In this document: in pieces, positions 24,395 to 33,833 of the stretch
Layout of the letters: every line of letters starts with the position of its first letter
Numbering within the stretch: the stretch's first letter is position 1
Assembly: GCA_018240025.1 (NCBI GenBank)
Contig: JAFEGM010000016.1
Location: 1-64,000, forward strand
Length of the DNA stretch: 64,000 nt
Direction of reading: 5' to 3'
From: Verrucomicrobiota bacterium
Lineage (GTDB): Bacteria; Verrucomicrobiota; Verrucomicrobiia; Chthoniobacterales; SZAS-18
Notes under the pieces: model-generated
Databases searched by the model: none
Told to the model about the DNA's origin: nothing
Seen by the model: the letters and a program-made list of their open reading frames with translations, nothing else
Made by a program: the position numbers and the translations under genes

Positions 24395-24506
24395 CGGGTG
24401 AGGATGCGAAACAGCAGGCGCGGTGCCAAGCAGAGAATGCGACCGGGGGTCGGCGACTTGCGCAGATGCCCTTGCCACCGCGCCGGGCCCACCTAGCCTC
24501 CCGCTC

Positions 24507-27089
24507 GTGTCGTCCCGCTCCACCCCTGTGCCGCTCTCGCGCACTTTGATCGTCGCTCTGCTCTGCGAAGGGCTGCTCGTCGGCCCGCTCATCGCGCAAA
24601 ATCCGCCCGCCTTTCAGCCCCCGCCGCCCCCGGCCACCGCGACCGCGGTGCCTCCGGCCCCGGCGACGGGCAATCCGCCGGTCCTGCCCGGCGCGCCGGG
24701 AACGCCCGGTGCGATCGGCACCGACGGCGAGGAAATGGTCCAGTTGCAGCTGCCGAACTTCGACGTGCGCGACGTGCTGCAATTTTATGAGCGACTGACC
24801 GGCAAGCGGCTGGTGCTGGATTCCACCATTCAGGGCCAGCTCAACGTGGTGGTGCAGGGCAAGATTTCGAAGTCCGAGGCCATCAAGATCCTCGAGACGG
24901 CGCTGCTGCTGAATGGCTTCTCCATCGTGCCCGGCGACGGCATCACGAAGGTGCTCGGACTTTCGAAGAACGCGCGCGGCGCGGGCGTCTCGATCTACTC
25001 CGAGCTCGGTTCGCTGCCGGATGGCGAACTGGTGGTGTCGTACCTCTTCCGCCTGCGCTACCTCGACCCCACCGAACTGCAGCAGATTCTGCAACAGTAC
25101 GTGACGGCGAATCTCTACACGTCGTTCGTGGCCCTGCCCAAGTCGGGCGCGCTGCTCGTGACCGAAAGCACGAGCGTGATCCGCAAGCTCGTGCAGTTGG
25201 TCCGCGAAGTGGATCTGCCGCCGGCCGATGTCATCCAGGAGTTCGTACAGCTGCAGCGGGCCGACGCCACCAAGGCGGTCGAGTTCCTTAATGCGGTCTT
25301 CGAGAAGAAGGAAGCCGCCGCGGCGGCTGGGGGAGCCGGTCGCGCGGGCGCCCCGCGACGTCCGACGGCTGGAACCGCCGCGAATCCAGCGGTGCCCGTG
25401 CCGCCGGTCGCCGTGCCCGCCGTGCTCGACACGCAGGCCGCCGCCGCGGCCGTCGCGGCCCTGACCGAGGACTCCATCATCGTGGGCAAGATCGCCCTCA
25501 ATGCCGACATCCGCACGAACCGCGTCCACGTCGTCACGCGTCCGGTGAACATGCCGTTCGTGCGCCGGCTCATCGCCGACTACGACTCCAGCACGGTCTT
25601 CGCCACGCCGGTGAAGCGACGGCTGAACCACATCAATGCACGCGACGTGCTGCCGATTCTCATCGCTTCGTTGACCGAGCCGGGCACCGACGCCGCGGGC
25701 GGAGCGCAGGGTGGGGCTCGCCCGGCCGCCACGACCACGAATCCCGGGGGCAACACCTCGCTGTTTGCCAATCAGGGCAATCGCGGTGGCACGACCGGCT
25801 CGACCGGTTCGAGTGGCGGCGGGTTGAATCTCACGCAGGGGCTGGAAACGGCTCCGGTCGACACCACGCCGACCACGGCGACAGTCGGCAACACCAAGCT
25901 GATCGCCGATCCGCGCGAGAACTCGATCATCGTGCAGGGCAGCTCGGAGGCGCGCGACCGCTGCTTCAAGATTCTCGAGGAACTCGACGTCGAAGCGCCC
26001 CAGGTGGCTATCTACGCTGTCATCGGGGAATTCTCGCTCGGCGACGGCATCAGCAGCGGTATCGACTACATCCTGAACCGCGCGGGTCCGATCACGACGG
26101 GCTCCAACTTTACCGGACTGGTGCAGGGGACCTCGACGACCACCAACGGCAACACCACGACGTCGGCCTCCGGTTTTGACCGGGGCAATCCGCCCGTCGG
26201 GACGCCCGTCTCGAGCGTGACGAACCTCGCGAATACGCTGCTTTCCGGCTTCAATGGGGCCGGCGCCATCATTCGGGCTACGGACCGCTTCGACATCATC
26301 CTGCGGGCGCTGGAATCCTCCAACCGGTTCAAGACGATCTCGCGGCCGATGATCTTCACCTCCAACAACAAGAAGGCGGTCATCGCGAGCGGTCAGGAAA
26401 TCGCCATTCCGGCCAACTTCACCAGCGGCTTCACCGGCTCGGCGAACAACAGCCTCTCGACCACGGCTTCGGTGCAGTTTAAAAGCGTGACACTGCAGCT
26501 CGAGGTCGTGCCGCTGATCAACAGCAAGAACCGGGTCAATCTCGACATCCTGCAGAAGATCGACTCGGTCGTCGCCGGCGGCGGCACCACTGTGGCCGGG
26601 ACGACGATTCCGACCATCGCGACCCGCTTCGTCCGCTCGAACGTTTCGGTGCCGAATCTGGGCACGGTCGTGCTGGGTGGGCTGATCCAGGCCGACGAGA
26701 GCAAGACCAACAACGGCCTGCCCTTGCTGAGCCGCATTCCCGTGCTCGGCAATCTGTTCAAGAGCCAGACGTCCTCCAACAACCGGCGCGAGCTCATCAT
26801 CCTGCTGCGTCCGGTGGTGACCAACACGGACCTCCAGATCGCCCGCAATCGCAAGGTGGTGGAGGACGAGATGTACATGGGCGACAACCTCGAAGGCCAG
26901 CTGCAGCCCTACTTCAAGAAGAAGGACACGATCCCGCTGCGTCCCGGTCAGGAGGTGCGCAAAGCCGTCCCGGTTGCGACCGAACCCCGGACCACCGTCA
27001 AGGTCGAGGTTCAGAAGAAGAAGGTGGTGAAACCTACGCCGAAGCCCGGCGGCAAGTCAGGCAAGACCACCCCGCCGAACGAAGATTGA
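24507..27089 (+). CDS. gspD: type II secretion system secretin, GspD/PilQ family
   Basis: An 860-residue outer-membrane secretin. After a signal peptide and a Pro-rich linker come N-domains (VRDVLQFYERLTGKRLVLDS and later VSYLFRLRYLDPTELQQIL, SGALLVTESTSVIRKLVQLV), a Gly/Ser/Thr-rich insert at about residues 410-450, and the C-terminal secretin domain with the signature VPNLGTVVLGGLIQADESK and SRIPVLGNLFKS. It forms the outer-membrane pore of the secretion or pilus machine whose other genes are scattered in the window. Start GTG 24507 gives a good signal peptide (SSRSTPVPLSRTLIVALL); a longer start at 24423 is less likely. pfkB follows with stop and start overlapping by one base. Confidence 0.92.
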   Translation: MSSRSTPVPLSRTLIVALLCEGLLVGPLIAQNPPAFQPPPPPATATAVPPAPATGNPPVLPGAPGTPGAIGTDGEEMVQLQLPNFDVRDVLQFYERLTGKRLVLDSTIQGQLNVVVQGKISKSEAIKILETALLLNGFSIVPGDGITKVLGLSKNARGAGVSIYSELGSLPDGELVVSYLFRLRYLDPTELQQILQQYVTANLYTSFVALPKSGALLVTESTSVIRKLVQLVREVDLPPADVIQEFVQLQRADATKAVEFLNAVFEKKEAAAAAGGAGRAGAPRRPTAGTAANPAVPVPPVAVPAVLDTQAAAAAVAALTEDSIIVGKIALNADIRTNRVHVVTRPVNMPFVRRLIADYDSSTVFATPVKRRLNHINARDVLPILIASLTEPGTDAAGGAQGGARPAATTTNPGGNTSLFANQGNRGGTTGSTGSSGGGLNLTQGLETAPVDTTPTTATVGNTKLIADPRENSIIVQGSSEARDRCFKILEELDVEAPQVAIYAVIGEFSLGDGISSGIDYILNRAGPITTGSNFTGLVQGTSTTTNGNTTTSASGFDRGNPPVGTPVSSVTNLANTLLSGFNGAGAIIRATDRFDIILRALESSNRFKTISRPMIFTSNNKKAVIASGQEIAIPANFTSGFTGSANNSLSTTASVQFKSVTLQLEVVPLINSKNRVNLDILQKIDSVVAGGGTTVAGTTIPTIATRFVRSNVSVPNLGTVVLGGLIQADESKTNNGLPLLSRIPVLGNLFKSQTSSNNRRELIILLRPVVTNTDLQIARNRKVVEDEMYMGDNLEGQLQPYFKKKDTIPLRPGQEVRKAVPVATEPRTTVKVEVQKKKVVKPTPKPGGKSGKTTPPNED

Positions 27090-27943
27090 TGCGGCCAAAC
27101 CGCCGACGCGGGGTCTTCGTCGGCCTGACGACGGTCGATGTCGTGCTGCGCGTCGACCGGCATCCGCAGGCCAACGAAAAGACCGTCGCCGGTGAGCGCC
27201 TGCTCCTTGCCGGCGGGCCGGCGGCCAACGCTGCCATCGCTTTTGTCCGACGGGGCGGAGTGGCCACGCTCGTGACGGAACTCGGCCGCTCGGCGCTGGC
27301 GGAACTCGCCCGGGCGGATTTGGTGGCCGAAGGCGTCGAGGTGGTCGATCTGGCACCGCCGGACGCCGGGCCGCCGCTCGCGGTGGTCCTGAGCGCTGCG
27401 TTTGACGGCAGCCGGGCGGTGGTGCTTTCGCGGCCCACTGCGACAAATGCGAACCGACCAGCGGGCTCGGGCTCGGACGTGGATCTGAGCGGCGCGGCGG
27501 TGCTCCTGACCGACGGTCATCATCCGCATCTTGCGCTGCCGTTGGTCGAGCGAGCGCGACGGACCGCGGTGCCGACGGTGCTGGATGCGGGGAGCTGGAA
27601 GCCGGTGCTGGGCCAGTTGTGCCCGGCGATCGACTACGCGATCGCCTCGGCCGACTTCGCACCCGACGGCTGCGCGCTGGACCGCCTGCAGGAACTGGGT
27701 GTCGCGCAGGTCGCGGTCAGTGCCGGGGCGGAGCCGATCCGCTGGCGCGATTTCCCCGGACGTTCGGGACACATACCGGTGCCGCAGGTGGACGTGGTCG
27801 ATACGCTGGGAGCCGGCGATGTTCTGCACGGGGCATTCTGCTGGTTCCTGGCTCAGGGTCTGGATTTCCCGTCGGCGCTGCAGGCTGCGGCCGGGGTGGC
27901 CTCGGAAAGCTGCCGAACCTTCGGTCGGAGTCTTCGAGCCTGA
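27089..27943 (+). CDS. PfkB-family carbohydrate kinase
   Basis: A 284-residue sugar kinase of the ribokinase fold. It has the N-terminal FVGLTTVDVVLRVDR, the substrate-site LLLAGGPAANAAIA, and the catalytic motif VDTLGAGDVLHGAFCWFLAQG, where Asp in GAGD is the base. The substrate cannot be read from the sequence. The ATG at 27089 overlaps the secretin stop by one base (TGATG), so both are translated from one mRNA. Functional link to secretion is unclear. Confidence 0.9.
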   Translation: MRPNRRRGVFVGLTTVDVVLRVDRHPQANEKTVAGERLLLAGGPAANAAIAFVRRGGVATLVTELGRSALAELARADLVAEGVEVVDLAPPDAGPPLAVVLSAAFDGSRAVVLSRPTATNANRPAGSGSDVDLSGAAVLLTDGHHPHLALPLVERARRTAVPTVLDAGSWKPVLGQLCPAIDYAIASADFAPDGCALDRLQELGVAQVAVSAGAEPIRWRDFPGRSGHIPVPQVDVVDTLGAGDVLHGAFCWFLAQGLDFPSALQAAAGVASESCRTFGRSLRA

Positions 27944-27962
27944 GGACAGCCTTAACCCGTCA

Positions 27963-28658
27963 TCAGCGCGCGCTCTGGCCCGGCGCAGGTCCCACCGCCG
28001 GTTTCGGGGAAGGCTGCACCGGTGGACGAGCGACCGGCGCTGCAGGCACCGCGCCTGTGCGCGGCGGAGGCGGCGTCGGGGGCATCACCAGCGGTCTCGG
28101 ACGACCTCCTGGCGGAACGAACGGCGGCGGAGTGGCCCCCGCGCGGGGTGGGAGGGTGACCATCGGCTGCCCGCCCGGAGCGGCCGGTCCCGGACGGGGC
28201 GGCATGGCGACGGTCGGCGCGCCCGCGGAGTTCTGGTCGAAGGTTACAACGCCGACCTCGGCGCCCTTCTTCACCGTAACACGGGTCTGCCGGTGGCCGT
28301 CCGATCCGAACTGGATGCTGACCACGCTGAGCCCCTGGGCATTTTCCTCTCCGGTGGCGACGAGGAAGCGCTGGCTGTCGCTGCGCTGCACCAGCATGAC
28401 GTGGTTCTTGCCGCTGATCGTCATGATGCCGCTGACGTAAAGATTTTCCCAAAATCCAGGATCCTTCGGCGCGTCCGGCGGCTTGGGCGTCGGCTCGGTG
28501 GGCTTCCGAAACGGCGAGTCCTCGATGATCTTCTGATAGCGGGAAATGGGAAATGCGGCCGGGACCGGCTCCGCGGCTGGGAGGCCTAGCGGGCTGAAGA
28601 GCAGCCAGGCGCCCACCAGGAGAGTCGGAGAGAGGCGAAAAATAGGGCGGGCGCGCAC
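27963..28658 (-). CDS. PilP/GspC-like exported protein, first paralogue
   Basis: A 231-residue protein with an N-terminal signal or anchor (PIFRLSPTLLVGAWLLFSPLGLPA), then the shared motif ISRYQKIIEDSPFRKPTE, a conserved SHMFG-type region (SGIMTISGKNHVMLVQRSDSQRFLVATGEENAQGL, TRVTVKKGAEVGVVTFDQ), and a Pro-rich tail. It is a clear paralogue of the last gene of the gsp operon at 37856-38680. The layout suggests a link between inner membrane and secretin, as PilP does. Start GTG 28658 is the best choice. It is convergent with pfkB. Confidence 0.75.
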   Translation of the reverse strand: MRARPIFRLSPTLLVGAWLLFSPLGLPAAEPVPAAFPISRYQKIIEDSPFRKPTEPTPKPPDAPKDPGFWENLYVSGIMTISGKNHVMLVQRSDSQRFLVATGEENAQGLSVVSIQFGSDGHRQTRVTVKKGAEVGVVTFDQNSAGAPTVAMPPRPGPAAPGGQPMVTLPPRAGATPPPFVPPGGRPRPLVMPPTPPPPRTGAVPAAPVARPPVQPSPKPAVGPAPGQSAR

Positions 28659-28766
28659 GGCTGGGAGGAATGTGCCACAGCGCGCCGTGGCGGCAAGCCC
28701 CCCGGGCTGCGCGGTGTTTTCGTTTGCGCAAAGGCCTGGCAGATGGCATCGCTCCGCCCCCTTTTT

Positions 28767-29324
28767 ATGCCCGCCGCCAACGATCTCCGCAAAGGCCAAG
28801 CCATCCGCTACAATGGCGACATCGCCATCGTTCTCGAAGTCCAGCACCGCACGCCGGGCAACCTGCGCGCCTTCGTGCAGGCCATCATTCGCAGCATCAA
28901 GACCGGCAAGTCGGCCGACGTGCGCTTCTCCTCCACGGAGAAGGTCGAGTTGGTCGAAGTCGAGCGGAAGGAGCTCGAGTACTCGTATAAGGACCGCGAC
29001 GCCTACTTCTTCATGGATCCGGAGACCTACGAGACCATCCAGCTGGACGCCTCGCTGGTGGGCGATTCGAAGGACTACCTGGTCGAGAATCTGAAGGTCA
29101 TGGTCCTCTACACCGAGGGCAAGGCGGTCGAGATCGAACTCCCGCCGACCGTCACGCTGAAGGTGGCCGAGAGCGCTGAAGGCGTGCGCGGCGACAGCGC
29201 CAACAACGTGCAGAAGCCGGCCACCCTCGAGACCGGGAAGATCATCCAGGTGCCTCTCTTCATCAAAGAGGGTGAACTGGTCAAGGTCGACAGCCGGACC
29301 GGCGCCTACATGGGGCGCGCTTGA
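28767..29324 (+). CDS. efp: elongation factor P with an unusual tip loop
   Basis: A 185-residue EF-P with all three domains: ANDLRKGQAIRYNGD (KOW-like), STEKVELVEVERKELEYSYKDRDAYFFMDPETYE (second domain) and SRTGAYMGRA at the end. The tip loop that carries the modified Lys34 in Escherichia coli (PGKGQAF) reads PGNLRAF, with Asn at the modified site. It helps ribosomes through proline stretches, which are frequent in this window. The start ATG 28767 gives a normal N terminus. It is divergent from the PilP-like gene. Confidence 0.93.
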   Translation: MPAANDLRKGQAIRYNGDIAIVLEVQHRTPGNLRAFVQAIIRSIKTGKSADVRFSSTEKVELVEVERKELEYSYKDRDAYFFMDPETYETIQLDASLVGDSKDYLVENLKVMVLYTEGKAVEIELPPTVTLKVAESAEGVRGDSANNVQKPATLETGKIIQVPLFIKEGELVKVDSRTGAYMGRA

Positions 29325-29387
29325 GGCTCGCTCAGGCTCGCCGAGGCTCGCCATAGGCAATAGGCCGATAGGCGATAGGCGATAAAC
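29324..29387. repeat. degenerate AGGCTCGC/ATAGGC intergenic repeats
   Basis: Just past efp, AGGCTCGC occurs three times (29324-29331, 29334-29341, 29344-29351) and then ATAGGC/ATAGGCG four times to about 29385. It is another short degenerate repeat at a gene 3' end. Confidence 0.85.
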
Positions 29388-29388
29388 T

Positions 29389-29434
29389 GCGAGGCGCGGG
29401 AACCGAGAGCATCGGTGACCGCGCCTTCGTTTTT
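29389..29434 (+). terminator. possible rho-independent terminator of efp
   Basis: GAGGCGCGG (29391-29399) pairs with CCGCGCCTT (29419-29427), with a long loop between them and TTTTT at 29430-29434. One bulge is needed near the stem base. It reads in the efp direction. Confidence 0.6.
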
Positions 29435-29451
29435 GTCCGGAGGCTGAGGGG

Positions 29452-31065
29452 TCAGCTGGCGTGGGCAAGGCAGGCACCGATGAAGCCGCGGAAGAGGGGA
29501 TGCGGGGCGTTGGGCTTGCTCAGGAACTCGGGGTGGAACTGGCAGGCCACGAACCACGGGTGATGGCGCAGTTCGATCGTTTCCACGAGCGTGCCGTCGG
29601 GTGAGGTGCCGCTGATGACGAAGCCCTTCGCTTCCATCGCCTCGCGATACTTCATGTTGAATTCGTAGCGATGGCGGTGGCGCTCCTGCACTTCGGGGCG
29701 ACCGTAGACCTGGGCGGTGAGCGAGCCCTCCTTGAGCACGGCCGTGCTCAAGCCGAGGCGCATGGAGGCGCCTTTGCCCTTCACGTTCTTCTGCCCCTCG
29801 AGCAGGCAGATGACGGGATGCGGCGTCTTGGGATCGAACTCGGTGCTGTTGGCCCGTTCGAAGCCGCAGACGTGGCGCGCGAAGTCGATCGTGGCGATCT
29901 GCATGCCGAGACAAAGGCCGAGATACGGCAGCTGATTCTCGCGGGCGTAGCGGGCGGCGACCACCTTGCCCTCGATGCCGCGTTCGCCGAAGCCGCCCGG
30001 AACCAGGACTCCGGTGAAATCGCCCAGCAGTTCCTCGGCGGCGGACGGGTCGACCTCCAGCTTCTCGGCGTCGATGCGATGCACCTCCGCTCGACAGTCG
30101 TGGCTGGCACCGGCGTGGGCCAGCGACTCGTAGACGGACTTGTAGGCGTCCTGCAGGTCGGTGTATTTGCCCACGAAGGCGATCTTGGCCGCCTTCTTGG
30201 GATGCTTGACCCGCTTCACAAAGCGCTCCCATTCCGTCATCTCGGCCGGCGGGGCGTCGTCGAGCCGCAGAATCTCGCAGACCACGTCGTCGAGGCACTC
30301 CTTGCGCAGCATGAGCGGGGCTTCGTAGATCGTGCTCTCGACGTCGCGCAGTTCGATGACCGCCTTCTGCGGGACATTGCAGTAGGTCGAGAGCTTGGCG
30401 CGAACGTCCCGATTGAGCGGCTCCTCGGTGCGGCAGATGAGCACCTGCGGCTGCAGGCCGATCTCGCGCAGTTTGGCCACGCTTTGCTGGCTCGGCTTCG
30501 TCTTCAGCTCCCCGGCCGCCTTGAGATAGGGCACCAGGGTCACGTGCATGACCATCGCGTTGGATGGGCCGCGCTCGAGGATGAACTGCCGGATGGCCTC
30601 GAGGAACGGCAGGCCCTCGATGTCGCCGGTCGTGCCGCCGATCTCCGTAATGAGCACGTGCGAGTCCGGCTGCTCCTGCTCGACCAGGGCAATGCGCGCC
30701 TTGATCTCGTCGGTCACGTGCGGGACCACCTGCACCGTCTTGCCGAGGTAGTCGCCTTTGCGCTCTTTCTCGATCACCCGGAGATACACCTGCCCGCTGG
30801 TCAGATTGTTGTGCCGGGTCAGCTGCCCGCTGGTGAAGCGCTCATAGTGGCCGAGGTCGAGATCGGTTTCGGTGCCGTCATTGAGCACGTACACTTCGCC
30901 GTGCTGGAACGGGCTCATGGTCCCGGGGTCGACGTTCAGGTAGGGGTCGAACTTCTGCATCACGACCTTGAGGCCGCGATTTTCCAGCAGGCGGCCCAGA
31001 GCCGCCGCGGCCAGGCCTTTGCCCAGACTGCTGACGACGCCGCCGGTGACGAAGATGTGCTTCAT
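29452..31065 (-). CDS. pyrG: CTP synthase
   Basis: A 537-residue CTP synthase, which makes CTP from UTP with glutamine nitrogen. The synthase half begins [17 protein letters not shown], and the glutaminase half carries the nucleophile motif LGLCLGMQ and the late triad [17 protein letters not shown]. The length is typical. It is the last of three minus-strand genes prs, kdsB and pyrG. Confidence 0.97.
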   Translation of the reverse strand: MKHIFVTGGVVSSLGKGLAAAALGRLLENRGLKVVMQKFDPYLNVDPGTMSPFQHGEVYVLNDGTETDLDLGHYERFTSGQLTRHNNLTSGQVYLRVIEKERKGDYLGKTVQVVPHVTDEIKARIALVEQEQPDSHVLITEIGGTTGDIEGLPFLEAIRQFILERGPSNAMVMHVTLVPYLKAAGELKTKPSQQSVAKLREIGLQPQVLICRTEEPLNRDVRAKLSTYCNVPQKAVIELRDVESTIYEAPLMLRKECLDDVVCEILRLDDAPPAEMTEWERFVKRVKHPKKAAKIAFVGKYTDLQDAYKSVYESLAHAGASHDCRAEVHRIDAEKLEVDPSAAEELLGDFTGVLVPGGFGERGIEGKVVAARYARENQLPYLGLCLGMQIATIDFARHVCGFERANSTEFDPKTPHPVICLLEGQKNVKGKGASMRLGLSTAVLKEGSLTAQVYGRPEVQERHRHRYEFNMKYREAMEAKGFVISGTSPDGTLVETIELRHHPWFVACQFHPEFLSKPNAPHPLFRGFIGACLAHAS

Positions 31066-31119
31066 GCAAAAAGAAGGGAGGGTGGGAAAAAGGGTTGGTG
31101 GCGAAATGGTAGTGCAGAT

Positions 31120-31872
31120 TCAGCAATCTGCATTCCGGCCGGTCAGCTGGGCCTCGAGCCGGGCCGCGTCCTCGGGCGTGTCGATGCCGGCCGAATCGTA
31201 ATCCGTCACGATCACGCGCAGTTTGGCGCCGTTCTCCAGCGCGCGGAGCTGCTCCAGTCGCTCGATCTGTTCGAGCGGACTGGGCGGCCAGCTGACGAAG
31301 CGCAGCAGAAACTCGCGGGTGTAGCCATAAAGTCCCTGATGCCGGAGGACCGGCAGCGCCGCGCCAGCTGCGGCAAGCCCGGGGAATGGAATGGCTGAGC
31401 GCGAGAAGTAGAGCGCATGGCCGGTGCGATCGAGCACGACCTTCACGCAGTTCGGATTCGACCACTCGGCCGGGTCCGGGAGTGGCGTGGCGCTGGTGGC
31501 CATGGGCAGCGCGGGATCGGCTTCCATGGCCGCCACGAGGAGATCGACCAACTCGGGGGCGATGCGCGGCTCGTCCCCCTGAATGTTGACGAAGTGCGTG
31601 GCGGTGGGGTGACGCTCCGCGACTTCCGCGAGCCGGTCGGTGCCGGTCGGGTGGGCGCTGGAGGTCATCTCGACCTCCGCCCCGAAGTCGCGCGCGGCAC
31701 GAGCGATGCGATCGTCATCGGTCGCGATCAGCACCCGGGCCAGACGCTGACAGCGCCGGGCACATTCCCAGGCGTGCTGGATGAGGGGCTTTCCGGCGAT
31801 GCGATGCAGCGGCTTGCCCGGGAAGCGGGTCGAGCCCCAGCGCGCGGGGAGAATGCCGTAGACGAGAGCCAC
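31120..31872 (-). CDS. kdsB: 3-deoxy-manno-octulosonate cytidylyltransferase
   Basis: A 250-residue enzyme that links KDO to CMP for LPS lipid A-core synthesis. It begins YGILPARWGSTRFPGKPL (the CTP loop), then HPTGTDRLAEVAE and VNIQGDEPRIAPELVDLLVAAM, all family hallmarks, and ends with the IDTPEDAARLEAQL motif. It uses CTP, which the downstream pyrG product makes; the 54 bases between them make a shared transcript likely. Confidence 0.96.
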   Translation of the reverse strand: MALVYGILPARWGSTRFPGKPLHRIAGKPLIQHAWECARRCQRLARVLIATDDDRIARAARDFGAEVEMTSSAHPTGTDRLAEVAERHPTATHFVNIQGDEPRIAPELVDLLVAAMEADPALPMATSATPLPDPAEWSNPNCVKVVLDRTGHALYFSRSAIPFPGLAAAGAALPVLRHQGLYGYTREFLLRFVSWPPSPLEQIERLEQLRALENGAKLRVIVTDYDSAGIDTPEDAARLEAQLTGRNADC

Positions 31873-31941
31873 GGGTGGGGAATAAAGCCGGAATTTCGCT
31901 TTTCGAAAGAGCGCGCACTGACCCGAGCACGCGCCGACCCA

Positions 31942-32886
31942 TTATTCGAAGAGCGAACTCACCGACTCGTCGTTGTGGATGCGTTTGATGGCTTCGCCGA
32001 GGAGCGAGGCGACGCAGAGGACCTCGACCTTGCTGCCGGGCGGAGGCGCGACCGGCGTGGAGTTGGTCGTGATCAGTTCGGTGATTTCGCTCTCCGCCAG
32101 CCGGCTGTAACCCAGCTCGCCCAGGACCGCGTGCGAGACTCCGGCGAAAACTTCCTTGGCGCCGTGGGCCTTGCAGATGCGGGCCGCACTGGTCAGTGTG
32201 CCGGCGGTCGAGGTGAGGTCATCGACGAGGAAGACGTTTTTGCCCTCCACCTCGCCGATGAGGTAGAGCGGGTCGACTTCCGTGTCCGACTTGCGGCGCT
32301 TGGCCACCGTTGCCAGTCCGCAGCCGAGCGCCTGCGAAAAGGCTTCGGCCATCTTCAGTCCGCCGACGTCGGGCGAGACCACAGCCAGCGGATGAATGTT
32401 GGCCTTGGCGCGGAGGTGCCGCAGCATGACCGGGCGGGCGTAGAGGTGATCGACCTGGATGTCGAAGAAGCCCTGAATCTGCTGAGCGTGCAGATCCATC
32501 GTCAGCACCCGGTTCACTCCGGCGGCGGTCAGGAGATTTGCCACCAGTTTCGCCGTGATCGGCACCCGCGGGCGGTCTTTGCGATCCTGTCGGGCATAGC
32601 CGAAGTAGGGGATGACGGCCGTGATGCGCGCCGCGCTGGCCCGCCGGATGGCGTCGACCAGGATGCACAGCTCCATGATGTGGTGATTCGCCGGCGAGGT
32701 GGTCGGCTGCACGATGAAGATGTCGCGGCCGCGAATGTCCTCGTTGATCCGGACCTTGCTCTCGCCGTCGGCGAACTGCATGACCGTGGCGTTGCCGAGG
32801 GGCTGGTAGATCGATTCGCAGATCCGTTTGGCCAGTTCCGGGTGCGCCGACCCGGAGAAGATCTTCATCTCGTAATGAGCGAACAT
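31942..32886 (-). CDS. prs: ribose-phosphate pyrophosphokinase
   Basis: A 314-residue PRPP synthase. It has the flexible loop region FADGESKVRINEDIRG, DRKDRPRVPITAKLVANLL, the PRPP-binding site LVDDLTSTAGTL, and the second half motif VVSPDVGGLKMAEAF. PRPP feeds nucleotide synthesis, so its place next to pyrG is sensible. An internal ATG at 32868 (MKIFSG) would give the usual N terminus; the upstream ATG at 32886 has a GGAG stretch near it. Confidence 0.96.
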   Translation of the reverse strand: MFAHYEMKIFSGSAHPELAKRICESIYQPLGNATVMQFADGESKVRINEDIRGRDIFIVQPTTSPANHHIMELCILVDAIRRASAARITAVIPYFGYARQDRKDRPRVPITAKLVANLLTAAGVNRVLTMDLHAQQIQGFFDIQVDHLYARPVMLRHLRAKANIHPLAVVSPDVGGLKMAEAFSQALGCGLATVAKRRKSDTEVDPLYLIGEVEGKNVFLVDDLTSTAGTLTSAARICKAHGAKEVFAGVSHAVLGELGYSRLAESEITELITTNSTPVAPPPGSKVEVLCVASLLGEAIKRIHNDESVSSLFE

Positions 32887-33024
32887 GGGCTCCGAATCTT
32901 GGCCAAGCCCGGCCGGGGCGCGAGGGGAATTCGAGCGTTCCGATGAATTCCGTCCACGCCCACGGGACGGGAGCGATTTGTGTCATGACGTTGCAGTCGG
33001 TGAGCGGCCGGTCCTGATTTCTCC

Positions 33025-33822
33025 ATGCTCCTGGTGCTCGTACGCGGCCTCGTTCTCGGCAGTTTCCTGCTCCTCACCGCTGCCCGGGCGGGTCTGGTGG
33101 AGGAATACAAGCGTGATGCCTCGGTGTTGGTCGCCACGCTCGACGTGAAAAGCGGCGAACTCGAATGTTCCGATGACGGTCGCTGTGCGCGGCTGCTGCC
33201 GCCTTGCTCGACGTTCAAGATCCCCAACGCGGTCATCGGCCTCGAGACCGGGGTGGTCACCGGATTGGACTGGACCTTGAAGTACGATCCCAACCGCAAT
33301 CCGGCGCAGCCCGACTGGCCCGCCGGCTGGGCGCAGGATCACGACCTGCGCAGCGCCATGAAGCGCTCTGCAGTCTGGTATTTCCAGGAGATCGCCCGGC
33401 AAGTCGGGGAGGAACGCTACAAGTCGTTCCTGGCGCGATTCGACTACGGCAATCGCGACCTCAGCGGTGGAGTGGACAAGTTCTGGCTCAGCAGCTCGCT
33501 CCGGCTGAGCGCGGCCCAACAGCTGACGTTCCTGCGCAAGTTCTGGCGGCAGGAACTGCCGGGAGCGTCGCCGCGCAGCATCGACCTGACCAAGGAGGCG
33601 ATCCTCCTGGAGCAGGGGGAGGGCTGGGCCTGGCGCGGCAAAACCGGGAGCGGACCGATCCCGGGCACGCAGCGCTGGGTCGGCTGGCACGTGGGTGGCG
33701 TTGAGACCCCGAGAGGCACCCGCCTCTACGCGCTGTGGGTCGAGGGCGATTCCTTCCGCCAGATTTTCGATCGGCGCGCGGAGATCGTGAAACGACTGGT
33801 CGCGGAGCTGCGCCAGGGTTGA
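33025..33822 (+). CDS. class D (OXA-type) beta-lactamase
   Basis: A 265-residue serine beta-lactamase with a signal peptide (residues 1-22). The active site set is complete: Ser62-Thr-Phe-Lys65, Ser115-Ala-Val117, Tyr141-Gly-Asn143 and Lys206-Thr-Gly208, with WYFQ after the second motif as in OXA enzymes. In the family the Lys of STFK is carbamylated. It would hydrolyse penicillin-like drugs in the periplasm. It is a chromosomal single gene with no regulator next to it; no mobile element touches it. Class D enzymes are known widely in the environment. Confidence 0.92.
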   Translation: MLLVLVRGLVLGSFLLLTAARAGLVEEYKRDASVLVATLDVKSGELECSDDGRCARLLPPCSTFKIPNAVIGLETGVVTGLDWTLKYDPNRNPAQPDWPAGWAQDHDLRSAMKRSAVWYFQEIARQVGEERYKSFLARFDYGNRDLSGGVDKFWLSSSLRLSAAQQLTFLRKFWRQELPGASPRSIDLTKEAILLEQGEGWAWRGKTGSGPIPGTQRWVGWHVGGVETPRGTRLYALWVEGDSFRQIFDRRAEIVKRLVAELRQG

Positions 33823-33833
33823 AGCGCAGTTGC

